Assembly (NCBI GenBank): GCA_013398615.1
Contig: VZSR01003807.1
Location: 1,831,180 to 1,895,179, forward strand
DNA from: Brachypodius melanocephalos
Lineage: Eukaryota; Chordata; Aves; Passeriformes; Pycnonotidae
Length of the DNA stretch: 64,000 nt
Reading direction: 5' to 3'
The notes beneath the pieces are model-generated. The model saw only the letters and a list, made by a program, of their open reading frames with translations. It did no database searches and had not been told where the DNA came from. A program made the position numbers and the translations under genes. Shown piece by piece: positions 33,885 through 48,174 of this stretch. Each line of letters starts with the position of its first letter. Position 1 is the stretch's first letter.

Positions 33885-36800
33885 AGAGCAAATACCTTTC
33901 TCAGCTATGAGCTCAGGTATACTCTGCAGTCCCTCCTCCTGCTTAAAATCATGTGTTTAAGCTTGGTTCTTTTGTGTTAAGATGCTTTTTGGATCACTCT
34001 GGAAATCTAATTATCCTGGAAGCAGGTATAGGTGGAAGACTCAGAGTCCAGAATTGTGCTTGTAGCTTTTCTGCAGCTGTACACTCTATGGGGTCAGGGA
34101 TGGTGCTTTCATTCGATCATGGGCAAAGACATTCAGAGCAGATTCCCATTAAAGCATCCCAAAACAGATACCTGCCTACATCTACTTGGATACCTGTACA
34201 TGTTCCCATCTGTCAGGATGGCAGCAAGCCCAGAACAGTTGGATCCTCTTTGTAGGCACTGCTGCTGTGCCAGACACAGTGTTTGGTACCTGACCTCTGT
34301 AACCAGGCAAGTGACTCCCCAAACAGCTACCACACACCGATCTGAACAATCTCTTTTCACTTCTGAACACACTTGCCCTGACTTCCCCTGCAGTGGGGAC
34401 TGATGGGCCATTTGCCAGATACATGGATTGCCTTGCAGTAGGCAGTTTGAAAACTCTCACACACCTTCTTCTTTTAAGGGACAGGTAGCATTTGCCAGTA
34501 AAGGTCTTGGGCCTTTCCAAGGAGTCTGCCACAGTCGGTCCATAGCAATAGGAAAACAATGACTTTAAAAAACAAAAGGAGAAAATCATGCTGAGTTCAA
34601 AGCACAAATTGAACTTTTTGATTGCTATGTGGATGAATCATCGCCTGAGAATATAGATGTTCTTGTCCATAAGCAAAAGAACAGAAAAGGTTTTCTGTGC
34701 TGGAAAGTAAAGCAAAAACGAAATGGAATGGAACAAAATTTTAGTCACACCTGAAAATGCCCATTGCAATTGACCGTCTACAGGAACACCATCATCCTTT
34801 AAAGCTGTACAAATATGTATTTGCAGACTTCTGTCTATTAAGCCATGAAAGCTCTGTGTGTTCATTTCAACAGTGTCAAGATGGACGAAGTCAATTAAAA
34901 GAATTCAATGTAACAGAAGCAAGGTAAGTCATCTTCTGGGAGACCAAAGAGGATAATTTTCTGACATCACTTTGCTGATGGGGGGATGCCCATGCTCTAC
35001 ATATCACTGACTTTTTGTAATGTTTTGGCTTAGGATTAAATTTTATTGCTGCTGAGACTTACACTCCCTCTTGCAGTTCCGGAAATCAGATTTAGGACTG
35101 CATAAGGTCCTTAAATATAAAGCTAGTGTAAACAGTGTAGGACTTAATGGAAATCCTGTAAATGTATAAATCCAGTGGATTTATTTTCTGAAGGCAGTAA
35201 CAAGGATTAGTTGTGCAAAAGCTACAATTGATCCAGCATACCTGACTCTATATTTTGTAATGTGTATTTTACAGCAGTGTTTAAGCATCTTGTACATCAA
35301 GGAGATTCACACAGATTAAGACAGAAGACTGATTTCAATCCCTCCTTTGAAGACCAATGCAAAGTTGTTTTGGATGATCTCCTAGGTGGTTTCTGCTGCA
35401 TACACACAAGAAGATAGTCTGCATGATGTGATAAGGGTACATAGTACAAGCCTGCTCATGTTTCTCATGGGGAAAAACTCCACAGCTGGGATGCTTTATA
35501 CTGAGTTCTTCTTTCATCTTCTGCATCTTGTGCATGATTGGGTACCTTTCCTCTGCAGAAGGGCTCGGAATATATGCGTTAGTAGTAGTTAGTAGTTAGC
35601 AGTAGTGTCACTCCATCTGGTACTGTAAAAGGAGATTTTGGGAGATTTGCCTATAGCCTGTCAGAGCTAAAATTATATTGAAGGGCTTCTAACAAGATTT
35701 AAGTTCTTAGTCTGGACTTCCAGTTGTGATCTAATGGGATGACTCCAATCATGCTCATGGCCCCTAGTGATAGGAAAAGGTCCTGCATCTGAATAAACAA
35801 TTTATCGATACTTTAAAAATTCCAGACACAAATCAGGAAAATGTCCAGAGCCAGGATATTGAAGCTTTCTCTGTTGGATACCTTAGCAAAAATTTCTCTG
35901 GATCATCCTCACATTAAAAACCCATCCAATTAACGCCTCTTACGTTTTCCAGCTTCATTTCTGATTCATCACTGAAAAACTGAAAATTCAAAACCTCGAG
36001 GATTCATTAAAATGCAAATATAGAATTTTTTATATCTTTATTCCTATCAGCAAAGTGGTTGTTTGCCTGGGCTACTCTGACACAGTCAGGCAGTGCTGAG
36101 CAGTTCAGAAGTGTCATTGTTAGGAGGGTTTAAAAGACCCCTGCTCCTAAATATGCTGTTTAGGCCCTGCTTTCTTGATTTTACATTTCCCCTTCCAAGT
36201 TAACATCAGTCGAGGTGATTGAAGTCTTGTGGCTCTACAAATGGTTTCCACAAAATATAAATCATGACCGTATTTTCATATTATCTTGTCTTTGTGACTA
36301 ATCAAAAGGAATTCTAGTAAACTTGTAAGATCAGCACATATTAATTTTCCTTCTTAGCCAGGGAAATGGTTTCTTTTGACTTTTCTGAGTAACATACTTG
36401 CACACTGTGCATTAAAATTCACTGAGATTAGGTGAATGTCTCCACTCTAAATATCATCAACCTGTATCTGTGAAAAATCAGAATATTTCTTCAGGGCTGG
36501 GAAAGTCCTGGCTGGGCTGATAATAAGATTAGACACTGATAGGCAGCCTTCCTCTGGAATTAAATTTTAGTACATATTCAGTGTTTGATACTGTTGATGA
36601 CTTTGGTCCTGTAATAGTATTCAGTTTTTCTAGTGACGTGTCACCATAATTTCTGTTATTAAAGTATTTCTGTTCAACCTGTTAATATTCCAATTTAAAT
36701 CATTACTTCTGCAGCCACAATACACATAGGGGTTACTAAAAATTTCAGCGAAAACTTATAGTAGTTGCTGAACCTTTCTGCTGGGCTTTGTTGTATTTTT

Positions 36801-37936
36801 ACTTGGGTCTTTTTCTTTGCCAGTTTTTTTTTTGTTTGTTTTTTTGTTTTTTTTTTTTTTTTCTTGGGGGGGTGGGAGTGTATCACACACCATTGATCAG
36901 AATTTTTCTAATTAAGTTTTCTTATTATTGGTTTTCTCTTTGCTTGCACAGCTTGTCATTTAGTTGCTCGTCTAAACCCAGAACATTTATGTAAAATTCA
37001 AGCTGGAGAGCAATGCTTGTATCTTCCTGCTATTCACTTAAAAGAGAGGCATTGGATTAGTCCTTGGTCTAAATATGCTGGTTTCAAAATGACCATAAAT
37101 GGATGATTATAAATAATCATAAATGTCAGCATCTCATGAACAGGTAGAAACTCCAGTATGTCAAAGACAGGGTCTTGTCCCAACAGCAAGAATCATGTTT
37201 GTATAAAGTAGAAGGGTTGCCGAAATGCAAATAATTCTTAAATTATGAGCTGCAACAACATGGCAGATAATAAAACTGTGTGAGTGTAATTATATTTTAA
37301 ATTATTTAAATAAGTAATAAAATTAGAAAGCGACCTTTCATTCTAAAGTTGTAAAACTTCAGTATATTATCTTAGCTATTGTCAACTAAGTAAATTTTTT
37401 ATTTCCCTGTCCATTTATTTTTGGCTGAATAATTATTCTAATCTCCTTTCATTATTTAGATGGTGTATTATAAAATGAATTCTTTAGAAGTTTTTCTTTT
37501 GTGACTGATGTATTTAACACATAAAACTTTGCCGAATAATTTTCAGGAAAGGTTCTTCTTAAACAGAAACGTATACAACAGGTACTCCTATCTAAAAATC
37601 TTTTAAAATAAGCATATTTTATAACTCAAAACCAATCTAAAATGAGAATTTTGTTCAAAGAGCACCTACTGGATGTCTTGGTGGTTTTGCCTCAAACCTT
37701 TTGTAGGGTTAAAAGAAAACCTGCCCTTCAGGTTTCCCAATAATGAGCATCTTTTTCCTGTTTCAGGCTCTTTCAAGTACTTCACAACGTGTAGGCTCTT
37801 AATACATGTTCTTTGTATTTGGCAAGATGTAGGAAGCCCCTCCCTTGCCCCAGCTCACGCTGAACATGTACATTCCAAAGTCTAGATTCTTTTTTTTCCC
37901 CCCTTGGTGACTTTGATCTTCACAGCAACCACTGAA
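33885..37936. other. Intergenic DNA
   Basis: About 4 kb without a recognisable gene. The only notable part is a T-run followed by a G-run at 36,823-36,877. Short open frames on both strands look random. Confidence 0.6.
36823..36877 (+). repeat. Poly-T then poly-G low-complexity tract
   Basis: T-rich DNA interrupted by single Gs, then a run of seven Gs and a further GGTGGG. It is the same T-then-G arrangement as the tract at 58,848. Confidence 0.85.
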
Positions 37937-38003
37937 CAAGGGAGTTGGACTAGATGTTATTCAAAAGTCCCTTCCAACCCAAGCTATTCTATAATTCAAT
38001 GAA
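37937..38003 (+). repeat. CR1 LINE 3' tail fragment
   Basis: Contains gttggactagatg, then gtcccttccaaccc, then an ATTCTATAATTC end. These match the last about 65 bases of avian CR1 elements in sense orientation, including a degenerate copy of the terminal ATTCTATG repeats. It is severely 5'-truncated. Confidence 0.85.
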
Positions 38004-41000
38004 ATTAAATAAACTTAGGCTACCCACTGATTACTTCAAGTAATCATCACAGAAATCCTTTGGGCTTCAACTTGCAACTCCTTACAACACTCTAAACCAT
38101 CATCACTATTAAAAGAAAAATATTTCTTCATTTCATTCCTAACAAATTGTCTGGAATTATAGTCTAATTTCACTTCTAAAGAATAAGTTTGCAGCAGTAA
38201 TTCACTCTTCAGAATTTCCACCCCTCCAGGCCAAGTGGCTGTAAATCATAGTGCATAGGAGCTGGGTTGGCTGAGGCAGTTTCTGAGAGGGGCATTCTCC
38301 AACTGATACTATTTCAATTAATTAACACTGGAAACTGTATCCATAATGCTTGCTTTTAATAGCCCTAATTGGATTCATGCACCTCTCATGTATCAACAAC
38401 TCAGTGACATTCAATCGTTTGTAGACATTTCATTCTTAAACTACATAAACTGGTAACATTATAAATCCCTAGCTTTCCAAGCATTCTCCCACAAAAATGT
38501 GTCAAAATAAATATTGCTTTGGCTTCTCGGGTTTAGCAGGTGTGCTCAAGTCAGATTATAGCAACTGCAATTAATTATCTCACTCTCCCTGGACCGATAC
38601 CCTGTGCTTGCAGTCATTGGTTTCCTCGCCATTGTTTGAATAACATGATTAATTTGATCCATCCTTCCAAAAAATACGGTTCATAGAAAACAAGTAATTT
38701 ACACTGGCCTTCCAGTAGTTTCAGACATCTGGCCACTATGGTTGGAATCAGGAATCATTATTATCACCCCTAGAGAAAAGTTCCTCAAATACCCCTAGAA
38801 ATGCTCCCAATCTTTGTTCCAACAATGCCTCAGCTATGGCCAGAAGCTGCTTTAAAAGGCCAGCCTTGCCTTGTCTATGTATAAAACATACAGAACTCCC
38901 TGTGTGGATGCATGTAATTATACATCTTTTCTAACAACCCTTCATTTTCAAGTAGAAAAATCATAAGTGTATTATCAATTTAGTAATCCCTCGTTAGCAT
39001 CCTAATGAACTGAGAAATCTCTAATGACGCTACATTCATTAAGAACAAAAATGCTGATACCTCAATCTCTTGTTAAATCTAAGTGTCTTAAACAGAATGT
39101 CCTTCACAAATCTGCTGAAATGTTTATGGCAACTTAGGAAATGTAAAGATTTTTGGACTCTACCTAATAAATAACTTCTTCACGTGCAAATGGAGAAAAA
39201 CCTTGACCTACAATCTACCTCTTCTTTCATGCAATTTTACTAATTAAGAGAAGGTTGTGAAATTCCTAGGAGTGAATTATTCTAGCCTTTGTGAAAGCAT
39301 ATACCACATATGTATCTGTGAAATCCACAAAGTGTTTGTATTTAGTCAATTTTAGTAATTCCTCAGAGCTGAGACTGTGGAAAGCACATGAAACCTGCCC
39401 CTTCAAGGTCTCCCCACTCCTGGGCTGGCCAGGTGATGAATGTGACCAGAAATCAGACTTGGAAAAAGAAAAGGAGCACCGGCTGCCACAGTGCAGGAGA
39501 TAAAAAAACCTTCCACAAATAACTCAGCAATTGTCTTGGATCAGCTATAGTGGGAAGTGTTAATTAATAAAACAAAAGGCTATGGTTTTCTAGTGGGTTA
39601 TTTTCTGCTCTGCTGATTGAGGATGTGTTCCTGACAGCCCAGGAGCGCAGCCTTCCTCTTTGGGACTGAGTGATAACTTGCTCTCACATGCACCTGCAGG
39701 AGGCATTGCAAAGGGACAAGTCCAGCTTTGGGATACTGGGCACTCTTGGGCCCTGTAAGGGATCTGAATAATCCAAGCAGATATTTGAGGCAGAGGATGG
39801 GTCATTTACAGCAAAGCGGAGGAAAAAGCTCTGTGGCTTTCAACGGATAACTGTTTCAAAATCTGGGTGTGGGACAGACAGGTAGAAAGGGCAAGCTTCT
39901 CACTTTACAAAGTTGTTTTCTGGTGGAAGTTGTATTTTCTTGACCATGGCACATGCCAAGCATCCCACCTGCTGGAAGAGCACAGCACCTTACTTCATCC
40001 ACCACACAGACATCACCAGACACCTGCAGATCCTGCTGGCTTGAGGCCACCAGCACACCTCCGGAATGTGGGGGGGTTTTTTGTAGCAGGACCTTTCACA
40101 GAAAAAAGTAGCAAGTGACATCTCATCTTCTTTCTTTGGGGAAAAGACTATTGGTTCTTAGAAGGTGTAATTTTAAGAGTTCTGGTGTGCCTTGCAGATT
40201 TTCATTCTTAGAACAATTACATCTGCTCATCTGGCACCATGTAACTGCTCTACCATTTTTCACCCTAGCTGAAGTTATTGGTCCATGATAACTTCTTGCT
40301 GTGAGTACGTAATCACTTTTAATGAAGTCTTTTTTGTTTCTATTCATTCCTATCTGACATTTCTGTCGTTGTGTGTATTCTTATTTCTCATGCAAAGAAA
40401 TAGAAAATATCATAGTATCTTGCAAGGAAAAATAATTTGTCTGAGTAAAGTCTACAACAAATGTAAATGACAGGGATATGCTGGGGGAGGATGTGGACAT
40501 ACTAGGAATGCCATAAATTATCTATTTCTTCTATTTTGACCCAGAATGTCCTGAGAGGTTTCAGTTATATCAGAGCACAAATGCTTGAGGTTTTGAACCA
40601 CAGTATCCAGCTTTTTCTCTTTCATTGTAATAAGAGTCAGAATTCTTTCCTGCACTGATTTTAATTCACTGCACCAGACTTGTGCCTGAATTATATGCCT
40701 GAGCATCTGGTTTTCCAAGGCTTGGAGTTTCTAAAGATGAGTGGAGGAGGTTTAGAAAACATTATTGTTCCAAATATCTTTACACCATATGAAGATAGAC
40801 TGTCCTTGTATTATCCCACCTTCTAGTGATGTAATACAGGGAATGGAGCCAGTTGCAGGAGGAAATTCACTGCATACAGTCAGGGAGGCAAGAAGCAGCT
40901 ACTTTTCTCTTTTGATGAGGGCCTGGGAAGTCATAGATGCAGAACAGAGAAGAGGCAAAGCCAGAATGCGGAGTCACTAACACATGTCCTGGAGCAGCGC

Positions 41001-42070
41001 TTGTGCTGGAGTCCTGAGCCCTCCTGAGGACTGTCATCTTGAGCAGGGGGAGCATGAGAGTCTGGGAGGCACTCTTCCTCAGAGGTAGAGAGTGATACCA
41101 AAGGCCAGAATGGATATTTGTTCCACGTGGCATGATGCTTTGCATGGCAGAGCCCCAGCTGCAAGTCAGGTGCCAGGGCGCAATGGCACTTGTCAAATAA
41201 AAACTAAGAATAATTTTTTCTGTGTCTTGTTCAATGTAGAGATTTCCTGGAAGACTTGCCTGTGATGTGAGGAAGAACCAGAACGATGCACTGTGGTATC
41301 CCAGGAGGACTCTCTCAAAGAGGTGTGAGTGACACACTGGCATTTGTGCCCAGCCACATTTGTCCTGGCCAATGCAGAGCCAGTGAACCACATCCACATG
41401 TGTGCTCACTAGTGTGTACCCTGCATTTGGATTCATGTCCAAGGAAACAGTTTGGCCTCTAACTGCTCCAAAGGGGTTTCTTCATATTCTCCCATGCCTC
41501 TTACTCATGATTTTTGTATTTAATATGGCCACACACTGAAAACAAAAGCTCTTTCAGTCACGTAAATCTCCTCCCTCCCAGTTCTCTCCCTCTTCTTGGA
41601 GCGTGCTGGACCACATATTCGGCTGAACTCTGTGGAGGGGTTTTCTGTGTTTGCTTTCTGGTATTCTCTGAATACAAACTCATGGATTCATAACATGTAC
41701 TTTTTGAATACAGTACCCATGCTGCTGACACCACTGTTTTGGCCAGCAGCCCTTTTCCCATGACAACATTAGGGAGCTCTCCCTCTGTGCGGCTCCACTT
41801 GAACTTTGTCCACTACCCTACGTGTCAAAAGCAGGAATGTTCACTTCTGGGATGAAAGGAATGAGCTAAGACACAAGCCAGGGTAACTATGTTGATCTGC
41901 ATGAGGACACACTCTTGTGTAATTTAGGGAGAGGACAAATACTTCATTGACCTTTACTCTGCTATCTGCTTATTTATCTGTGTTAGATAAACAGCCAATG
42001 GCTATATCTCAGCCTCTGCAAACAGCAAATTCTGTCAGCACTGCAGATACCATTTGTTGCTTTATTTTAT
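38004..42070. other. Intergenic DNA with an AT-rich candidate regulatory block
   Basis: No supported gene. About 38,300-38,670 is AT-rich with repeated TAATT/AATTA cores and looks like a candidate conserved noncoding element. A - strand open frame of 191 codons at 40,867-41,442 has no recognised domain or splice context and I do not call it a gene. Confidence 0.55.
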
Positions 42071-42101
42071 GGGAAGGAAGAAAGGAAGGAAGGAAGGAAG
42101 A
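42071..42101 (+). repeat. (GGAA)n microsatellite
   Basis: About seven GGAA/GGAAG units with one interruption. Such repeats are length-variable and can bind ETS-family factors. Confidence 0.93.
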
Positions 42102-45100
42102 TTACCTTTTCATTACTGCTTTCAGGGGTGCCTCACCGCAAGGCCCACTTTCCTCTGCCCTGGATGTTTGGAACATTTATGTCCTGGTCCAGATTTTACC
42201 CTATGGCAAAACTCTGCCCTGAACAAGTTCCTGAGCATGTTGTGTATTTAATGAGACTGACAGCAGTCAGCTCTAGGCTTAAAGACAGAAATAGCAGATC
42301 CTTATCTGAACTCCTATGAACTGGGTGGGAGAAAAGCATTTTGGTCTGGGTCATAGATGGATCTTCCAACAAGTTCCAGCTTGGTTTCTATAAGGCTTAG
42401 TCCTAATAAAAAGAGATAAAGACAACCTTTGGCTACAGCTTTGGGAATTTCACCTCTGTTGTTACCTCAAATACTGATATAGCCAGGCCTTTATTCTATT
42501 AGCTGCAGAGAGTATAATGCAAACCTGTCCTATGCAACCAGTTTCTCATGTCATCAGTACCAGCCTGGCATGAGAAGGGTGTCTTCTTTTGAATTTCTTG
42601 GCTCAGTTAATGTAGTTTATTTCCCACTCAGAAGACCTGGATGCTAAAACTTAGCATGGGAGAAATTTAATTTCAAACTTGAACAAAAAATGTGGTCTCT
42701 GGTTCAAATTTCCAGTTTGCTTTAACTTGTGCTCAGCATCCCTGACTAGACTACTTGAGAGGACTCTTTTTCTCAGTACTCCCCTTACTTCTGCTTAGGA
42801 TGAATGTGAGACAGAATCCTGAACACAAATGTCTCACAAATGCTGGGGTAAGTTGCACCTGACCCCAAAGTTTTCAGAGGCTTTTTCTCTAAGAATAATA
42901 AAAAAAAATTCGCTTCAACCTACATTTTGGAGAACTTTGCACCCAGTTTAGCTTGATTGACCTATTATCCTGCCCTGGTAGGGTTTAATTTCTCTACTGA
43001 GTTCTGCACAGTCTTTTTTCCTGTCAGTACTTCGGATGGGTTTTGTGTCCAAGCCAAACACCACAAACACCTTACGAGGATGTCTGCATGGACTTCAGGG
43101 ACAGCTTACATTAAGCTATGGCATGTGTTTCCATGTGCCTTCAATCAGGGGTTTTGGCAAAGTTGTGAAGAAATTTGGTTCTCTCTTACAAAAAACAAGA
43201 AATCCTGGATTTGATTTGAGTCACTCTTTGCTTCCTTCTTCCTCTGCTGAAATGTTTGATAACTTCAGGATGTCCTCCCAAGCAGTGATAACATTTCATT
43301 TAGAAACCTTTAGTAACCTGCTGACTGATATACAGCCACTGGCTAAAAAAAAGGCACACTTTTTTGCAAATGTTTTGTAATAGGAAAGAAAAAGATATTT
43401 TACAGAATGCTTAGGAAATATTGCCCAAAATGAACTGTTACACACTAAGGTGGAGAGGATATAGGCAATAGTAAATACACAGCAAAGCTGAATTATTCAT
43501 TAAGAAAGGAAATCTCCTGCTTACCTTTGAGTATGGAAATGTGAATGAACCTTAGGTTTTTAAACAAAATAAGTTGTATGATTTCAGTCCTCACCCTGTG
43601 GTGTGATAATACCAACATCATGTCTTGATCTCTTCTGGAAATGCCTTATCTTTCCTTTTCCCTCCTTCCAGGGAATATTGTTGTAGTATTGTTGCTGTCA
43701 GCTTCTCGTTGTGATGGTGTTTGCTGCTTGTCCCAAACTTAAGGTGAGCAGAATTGCAATTGAGCAGGTGAATATACAGAACCTCTGCTTGGTATGCAGT
43801 GACAAAGACTGCTGGCTACCAAGTGACTGGTGGGTATAGATTTTCAGTACCAGTGCAGGCTGCACAGGTTTATTTTCACAGTCCAGTCTGTAATCCCTTG
43901 GTTCCTTGAGGTGCTGGGTGCAATTCTTAACATTTTCCCATCACAGGGTGTTCCTGTATTTGCTTGTTGTGTCCTTGTGTGTGCGTGGTGCACATGCATG
44001 TGTATGCCCAGCCTGCAGAGCACCAGCACTTGCCTTGAACCAGGGATTGTCACTCTTCTGTCTTTGAAAATAGGATGGTGCCATGTTGAGTTGATAGAGA
44101 AGTTATGATCTGATGTGAGTTTTTCAATCTCAAAACTGGTACACAGACTACTTGAACTCATCTATTTGTATTGTCCTTCTCCCTCTGCCATGGCTTCTAT
44201 TTTCTCTTCTTTGTGACGATCCAAACTAACAGTTTTATTTCCTCTCCTCCCACTTTAGCTTACACAGTAGCAGCTCTTTGGGCCTAACTGCTGGCTTTGC
44301 TTCCTTCCTATCCTTGTCTCCTTCCTCTCCTCCCAGCTCAGTTTCTGACTTAATTAATACACCTACTACCAGATGTTTCCACTGTGTAAAAGGAACTTCT
44401 GCACACCTGCATGGGAGGCCTCTGTCCTTGCAGCAGGGAAACCTGTTTGTCCAGGCAAGGCATCAACTACACCTAAATATATATGCAGCCATAGGATTTC
44501 AAACATGAGCGTTTGCAAGCCACCATTCTGAAAGTTACGTCTTTGTTCTTGTTCTGCTTTTTTCTGACAATTTACTGTCAAAAAGACAGAAGAGAATCAC
44601 CTTCAACCACACTTACTGTTCCATGCACGAGTCTCCATCAGTCTGAGAGTGAAGAAGTTCCATCCATGGGGACCCTCTGAAAAGTGTGTGGTGACTGGAA
44701 AATGCAGCCTTCCAGGAGATGAGGCTGTCCAACACCGGATCTGAGAATTGCATAATCATCTCCCTAATTTAAGGCAGATTTTAAACACCTCTCTATTCAG
44801 CATTAAGATGCTGTTTTCTCCTTGATGCCCACCTTCAGGCTGTTGACAAAACTTCCAAGGCTGTTTATGTACACTTTCGTTCTGGATTTGTTGCCTAACT
44901 GGGGATGTTAGGTCTGGGACAGAGCCTGAGGTTGTTTTTTTTTAATTACAACCTAATCTGCCGACTTTTCTGTGTGCCCTGCAGCTCCCCAGAGCTGTCT
45001 CATGGCTCCTGCAGGTTTTGTTTACCAACACGTAGCCTACTTCTCTTCGGATGGATTTCTCTGTTCCTGTATCCCATGAGCACTCGCTGTTTACGTACAG

Positions 45101-46283
45101 CCGGCTGGCACTTGGGCATGCAGTCCCCAGGGCAGGGAATGAGCCAGCCAGCAGAAGGAATTGTCCCCACTGACTGCTCACAGGGGCCAGGAGAGCACTT
45201 CAAGGCTCGCTGAGCTCCTTGCAGGTCACGTTTGCAGGCTCTGCAGGAGCCAGGCTGTCTCAGAGAGCCTGGAGAGTGGATCAAGCAGGTGACTACTCAA
45301 GGTGAAGAGAGAATTATACCTCCTAAAGTGAGCATGAACTGACGTTGCCCCTAGTGTTAAGAACATAAAGTTAATTTTCAATTAAAAAATAACAGCAGTA
45401 ATGTGGAGAGCAGTGCCTCTGGGAGTGAGGCTGCTCTGCTGTATGCTGCCAGGCAAACAGCAGAGGGAAAAGCACTGGGAAGCTGGCCCAGGTTGTACCT
45501 TCTTGCTAAACTGACATGTGGTGGCAGTATTTCAAAATTCAACTGCAGCACCAGCACTGCTCAAGCTCTCCACTTGTATCCTCCTACCTGGTAGAGATCA
45601 TCAGTAACAACCTTCTATAAAGGGTCGTCTGCCTTCTGGTTTTCCTTAGGGTTTATTTAATAAGCCTCTTTGTGGGAATAGTCTCTAAAAATGTCTGATT
45701 TTGGAGTCTTCCTTTAATGTAAATATCTTTGCTAAAATTTCAGGTGTAAGTTTATGTCAGCCTAGTAATGTGAGCTATTTTAATATGAGAAAGCCTATGC
45801 TGTTTTAGCTCATGTCAAATTTAGAGGAACTTAAGCTAAGACAAATAAAGCCACTCCTACGGCACTACGATCGCTCAGTTGGAAGGCTCCAGTACAATAA
45901 ATCATTGATAGAATCGGCAACTTGTCTTATGACGACAATTTTCTCGTACCTGCACACTACCACATTCTCAGAGAGATGCTGTAAGACATTAGTCTGGAGC
46001 ATCACCCTCGGTGCTCTGTGAGATAGCAGTGTTTGGGGCATCGCAGTGAGGGATACATCCCACAGCTCCGGTTCAAAGGGCCGATAGCTCTCCATGGCCC
46101 CTTGGGGGCAGGCTGGCTTGTAGGGTGATTTTCGGGATGACTCGTAGGATAATTTATGGGGCAGCCCTTGTAATTGCAAGGCAGCGTCTCTGTCGGTCTG
46201 TCCCTTTGTGAGTGTTCAGGAGGGACACCAGGGGTTGGCAGCCCACGTCAGCACAGGCTGGCAGCAGAGCCCTGCAGCAGGGG
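42102..46283. other. Intergenic DNA
   Basis: No supported gene. It includes a 12-bp perfect palindrome CACATGCATGTG at 43,991-44,002 in a purine-pyrimidine alternating stretch, and a moderately GC-rich block at about 44,970-45,300. I recognise no transposon here. Confidence 0.55.
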
Positions 46284-46349
46284 ACAGGCGGTGTCACAGG
46301 GACACTGGATGTGCAGACAGGCGGTGTCACAGAGACACTGGATGTGCAA
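46284..46349 (+). repeat. 33-bp tandem duplication
   Basis: Two adjacent units (46,284-46,316 and 46,317-46,349) beginning acaggcggtgtcacag and differing by one internal substitution plus the last base. The period is a multiple of three, so the open frame across it repeats RQAVSQxHWMC, but no gene structure supports coding. Confidence 0.93.
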
Positions 46350-48148
46350 GCTGTGCTCCCTGCCACAGGGAGGTGTGAGCCTGGAGTCCACAGCACAGGG
46401 AACTCAAGCCTGTGCTCAGCGTTCAGAATTTGTCACCACGTGTTACAGGGTCGTGCTAGAGTCCTACACATGGCATAGCTTGCAATGAGCAGGAGCCTCA
46501 GGTGCTGAAGGACTGGCCCCCACCTTGTGATCCTTCATTTTAAAGACCCCAGCACCAGGGAAATTTTCTCGAGTAACTTATTTTAAAGTAGAAATCTCCT
46601 GGTGAGAAGGACATATATGCTGACTCTGCAGAAATTCTTTGCTGGGTAGCCTTAAGTAAAGGAGGGGCAAAAAGTCAGGATGCTATAACATCTCTTCTAA
46701 AATGCTCTAGGACTGCAAATTTGAATCAGGTCTTGCTGGCTAAGGAGGCTGTTTGACTTGTAAATCAGTTTCTGTTTACAACTGCTGGTGACAGATCCCA
46801 CGCTATTAAAGATGATGTCATTTCATAGTGAAGTGTCTGTTTTTCCCATGGTAAAGATGGATCTGTCACCCCAGATCAGACTTTTGGCTCATCACATCTT
46901 GCTTTCTGCCTCCAGGGATGGACGGTGGATAGTGCAGTAAAAAACAGCAGTTCACTTGCTCCTTTAAAATTCATGTATCCTGTGAAACAAGGGTATTTAT
47001 CTCACCACCTGCACATGCTCAATTAATGCCCCAACACATCAAGCTTCACTGCACTTCCAGGGTCTTGCATCAAGTCAGATCTTGCTGACAGTACAAAACA
47101 TACTGAATTTGTATTAATTTCCGTGGAGCTGTACCACCAAAGATTTAGTGCCTGATTCCCTAGTGGTCTCCAGTGCATATGTAGGGCTCCCCAGGAAACA
47201 GCAGCTAGGAGATTTTTATTAGAAGCCTTTGTAAGAATCACTTCTTGCAGGGTCATGAGAGTTTTCTCACAAGCATGTTGAAGAACAGGTAAAAAACAAG
47301 AATAGCCACAGGATTTAGTCAATGGTTAGTGAGACATATTTCACTGACTCAAGGAAAACATGCTATTAATGCTCTCTCACACACACCAAAGATTTAGAAG
47401 GAAAAGACTTTCAAAACATTATTTATTTATTGTCCTTCAGGCTTCAGAGACATTACAGTTACATCCCCATCCAACCACTGCACTGAAAATTTGGGCCCTG
47501 GGAGTTCTGCCACAGTTAAAGTATTTGAATCTAACCCATGTTTCGATATACATTTAGGCTCACTGTTGTTCCTCTCTGTATTGAAAACTAATGTTCCAGC
47601 TGGTTCTAACCGTGATTAGTTACTATCCCAATCACAAAGGGACTTGCACCTAGTGCTGTGCATAAAAGACACACAGAACACCTTGGATAACTTTGAAATA
47701 AAGCTCTTAGCCCCAGCAAAAGAGCAGAGAAAACCCAGACCACAACAAATTGTGAAACAGTATGCAAATAAGAGAATAAGCAAATTGAAAAAAGGGAAAT
47801 GGAAGTGGCACTGCAAGGCAAAATCCTTTCAATAAGACAGCTGATATCAACACCCCATGTCTTGTGGATGTAGCCAGCTGATAAAATTATGCACTGCTGA
47901 GAAATATCATTACTCTGAAGAAGAAATGAAGATTAATGCTCAAAAATGAAGAAAAGGCTGGAAGTCTCTGGTGACTGGAAAATGAAGAACAGCATCATTT
48001 AGGCTTTGCTCATTGTTGTTGTTAACTCTCCAGGGAGAGCCGGGCTGTGTGCTCTGTAGGCTTTATTGGAACTGCATTGGCATTAATCATTTGCCTCAAG
48101 GCAGCATGGCATGTTGTTTGGCAAATGATGCTGTGTGATACCATGGGA

Positions 48149-48174
48149 AGGAAGAATTTTTTAAAATTCTTCCT
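48149..48174. repeat. Perfect inverted repeat, 12-bp arms
   Basis: aggaagaatttt, a two-base tt spacer, then aaaattcttcct. Pairing extends a few bases further with mismatches. A second inverted repeat, atcatttgcc at 48,086-48,095 with ggcaaatgat at 48,120-48,129, lies just upstream. Confidence 0.9.

Noticed and set aside
40867..41442. 191-codon open frame on the - strand
   Set aside because: No recognisable domain, no splice context, no repeat match that I can see. Probably chance.
43991..44002. 12-bp palindrome CACATGCATGTG
   Set aside because: Short palindromes of this size are expected by chance in 64 kb, and it lies in alternating purine-pyrimidine sequence.
46174..46488. Open frame crossing the 33-bp tandem repeat, giving a repeated peptide
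   Set aside because: The repeat period is a multiple of three by chance. There is no gene structure or homology.
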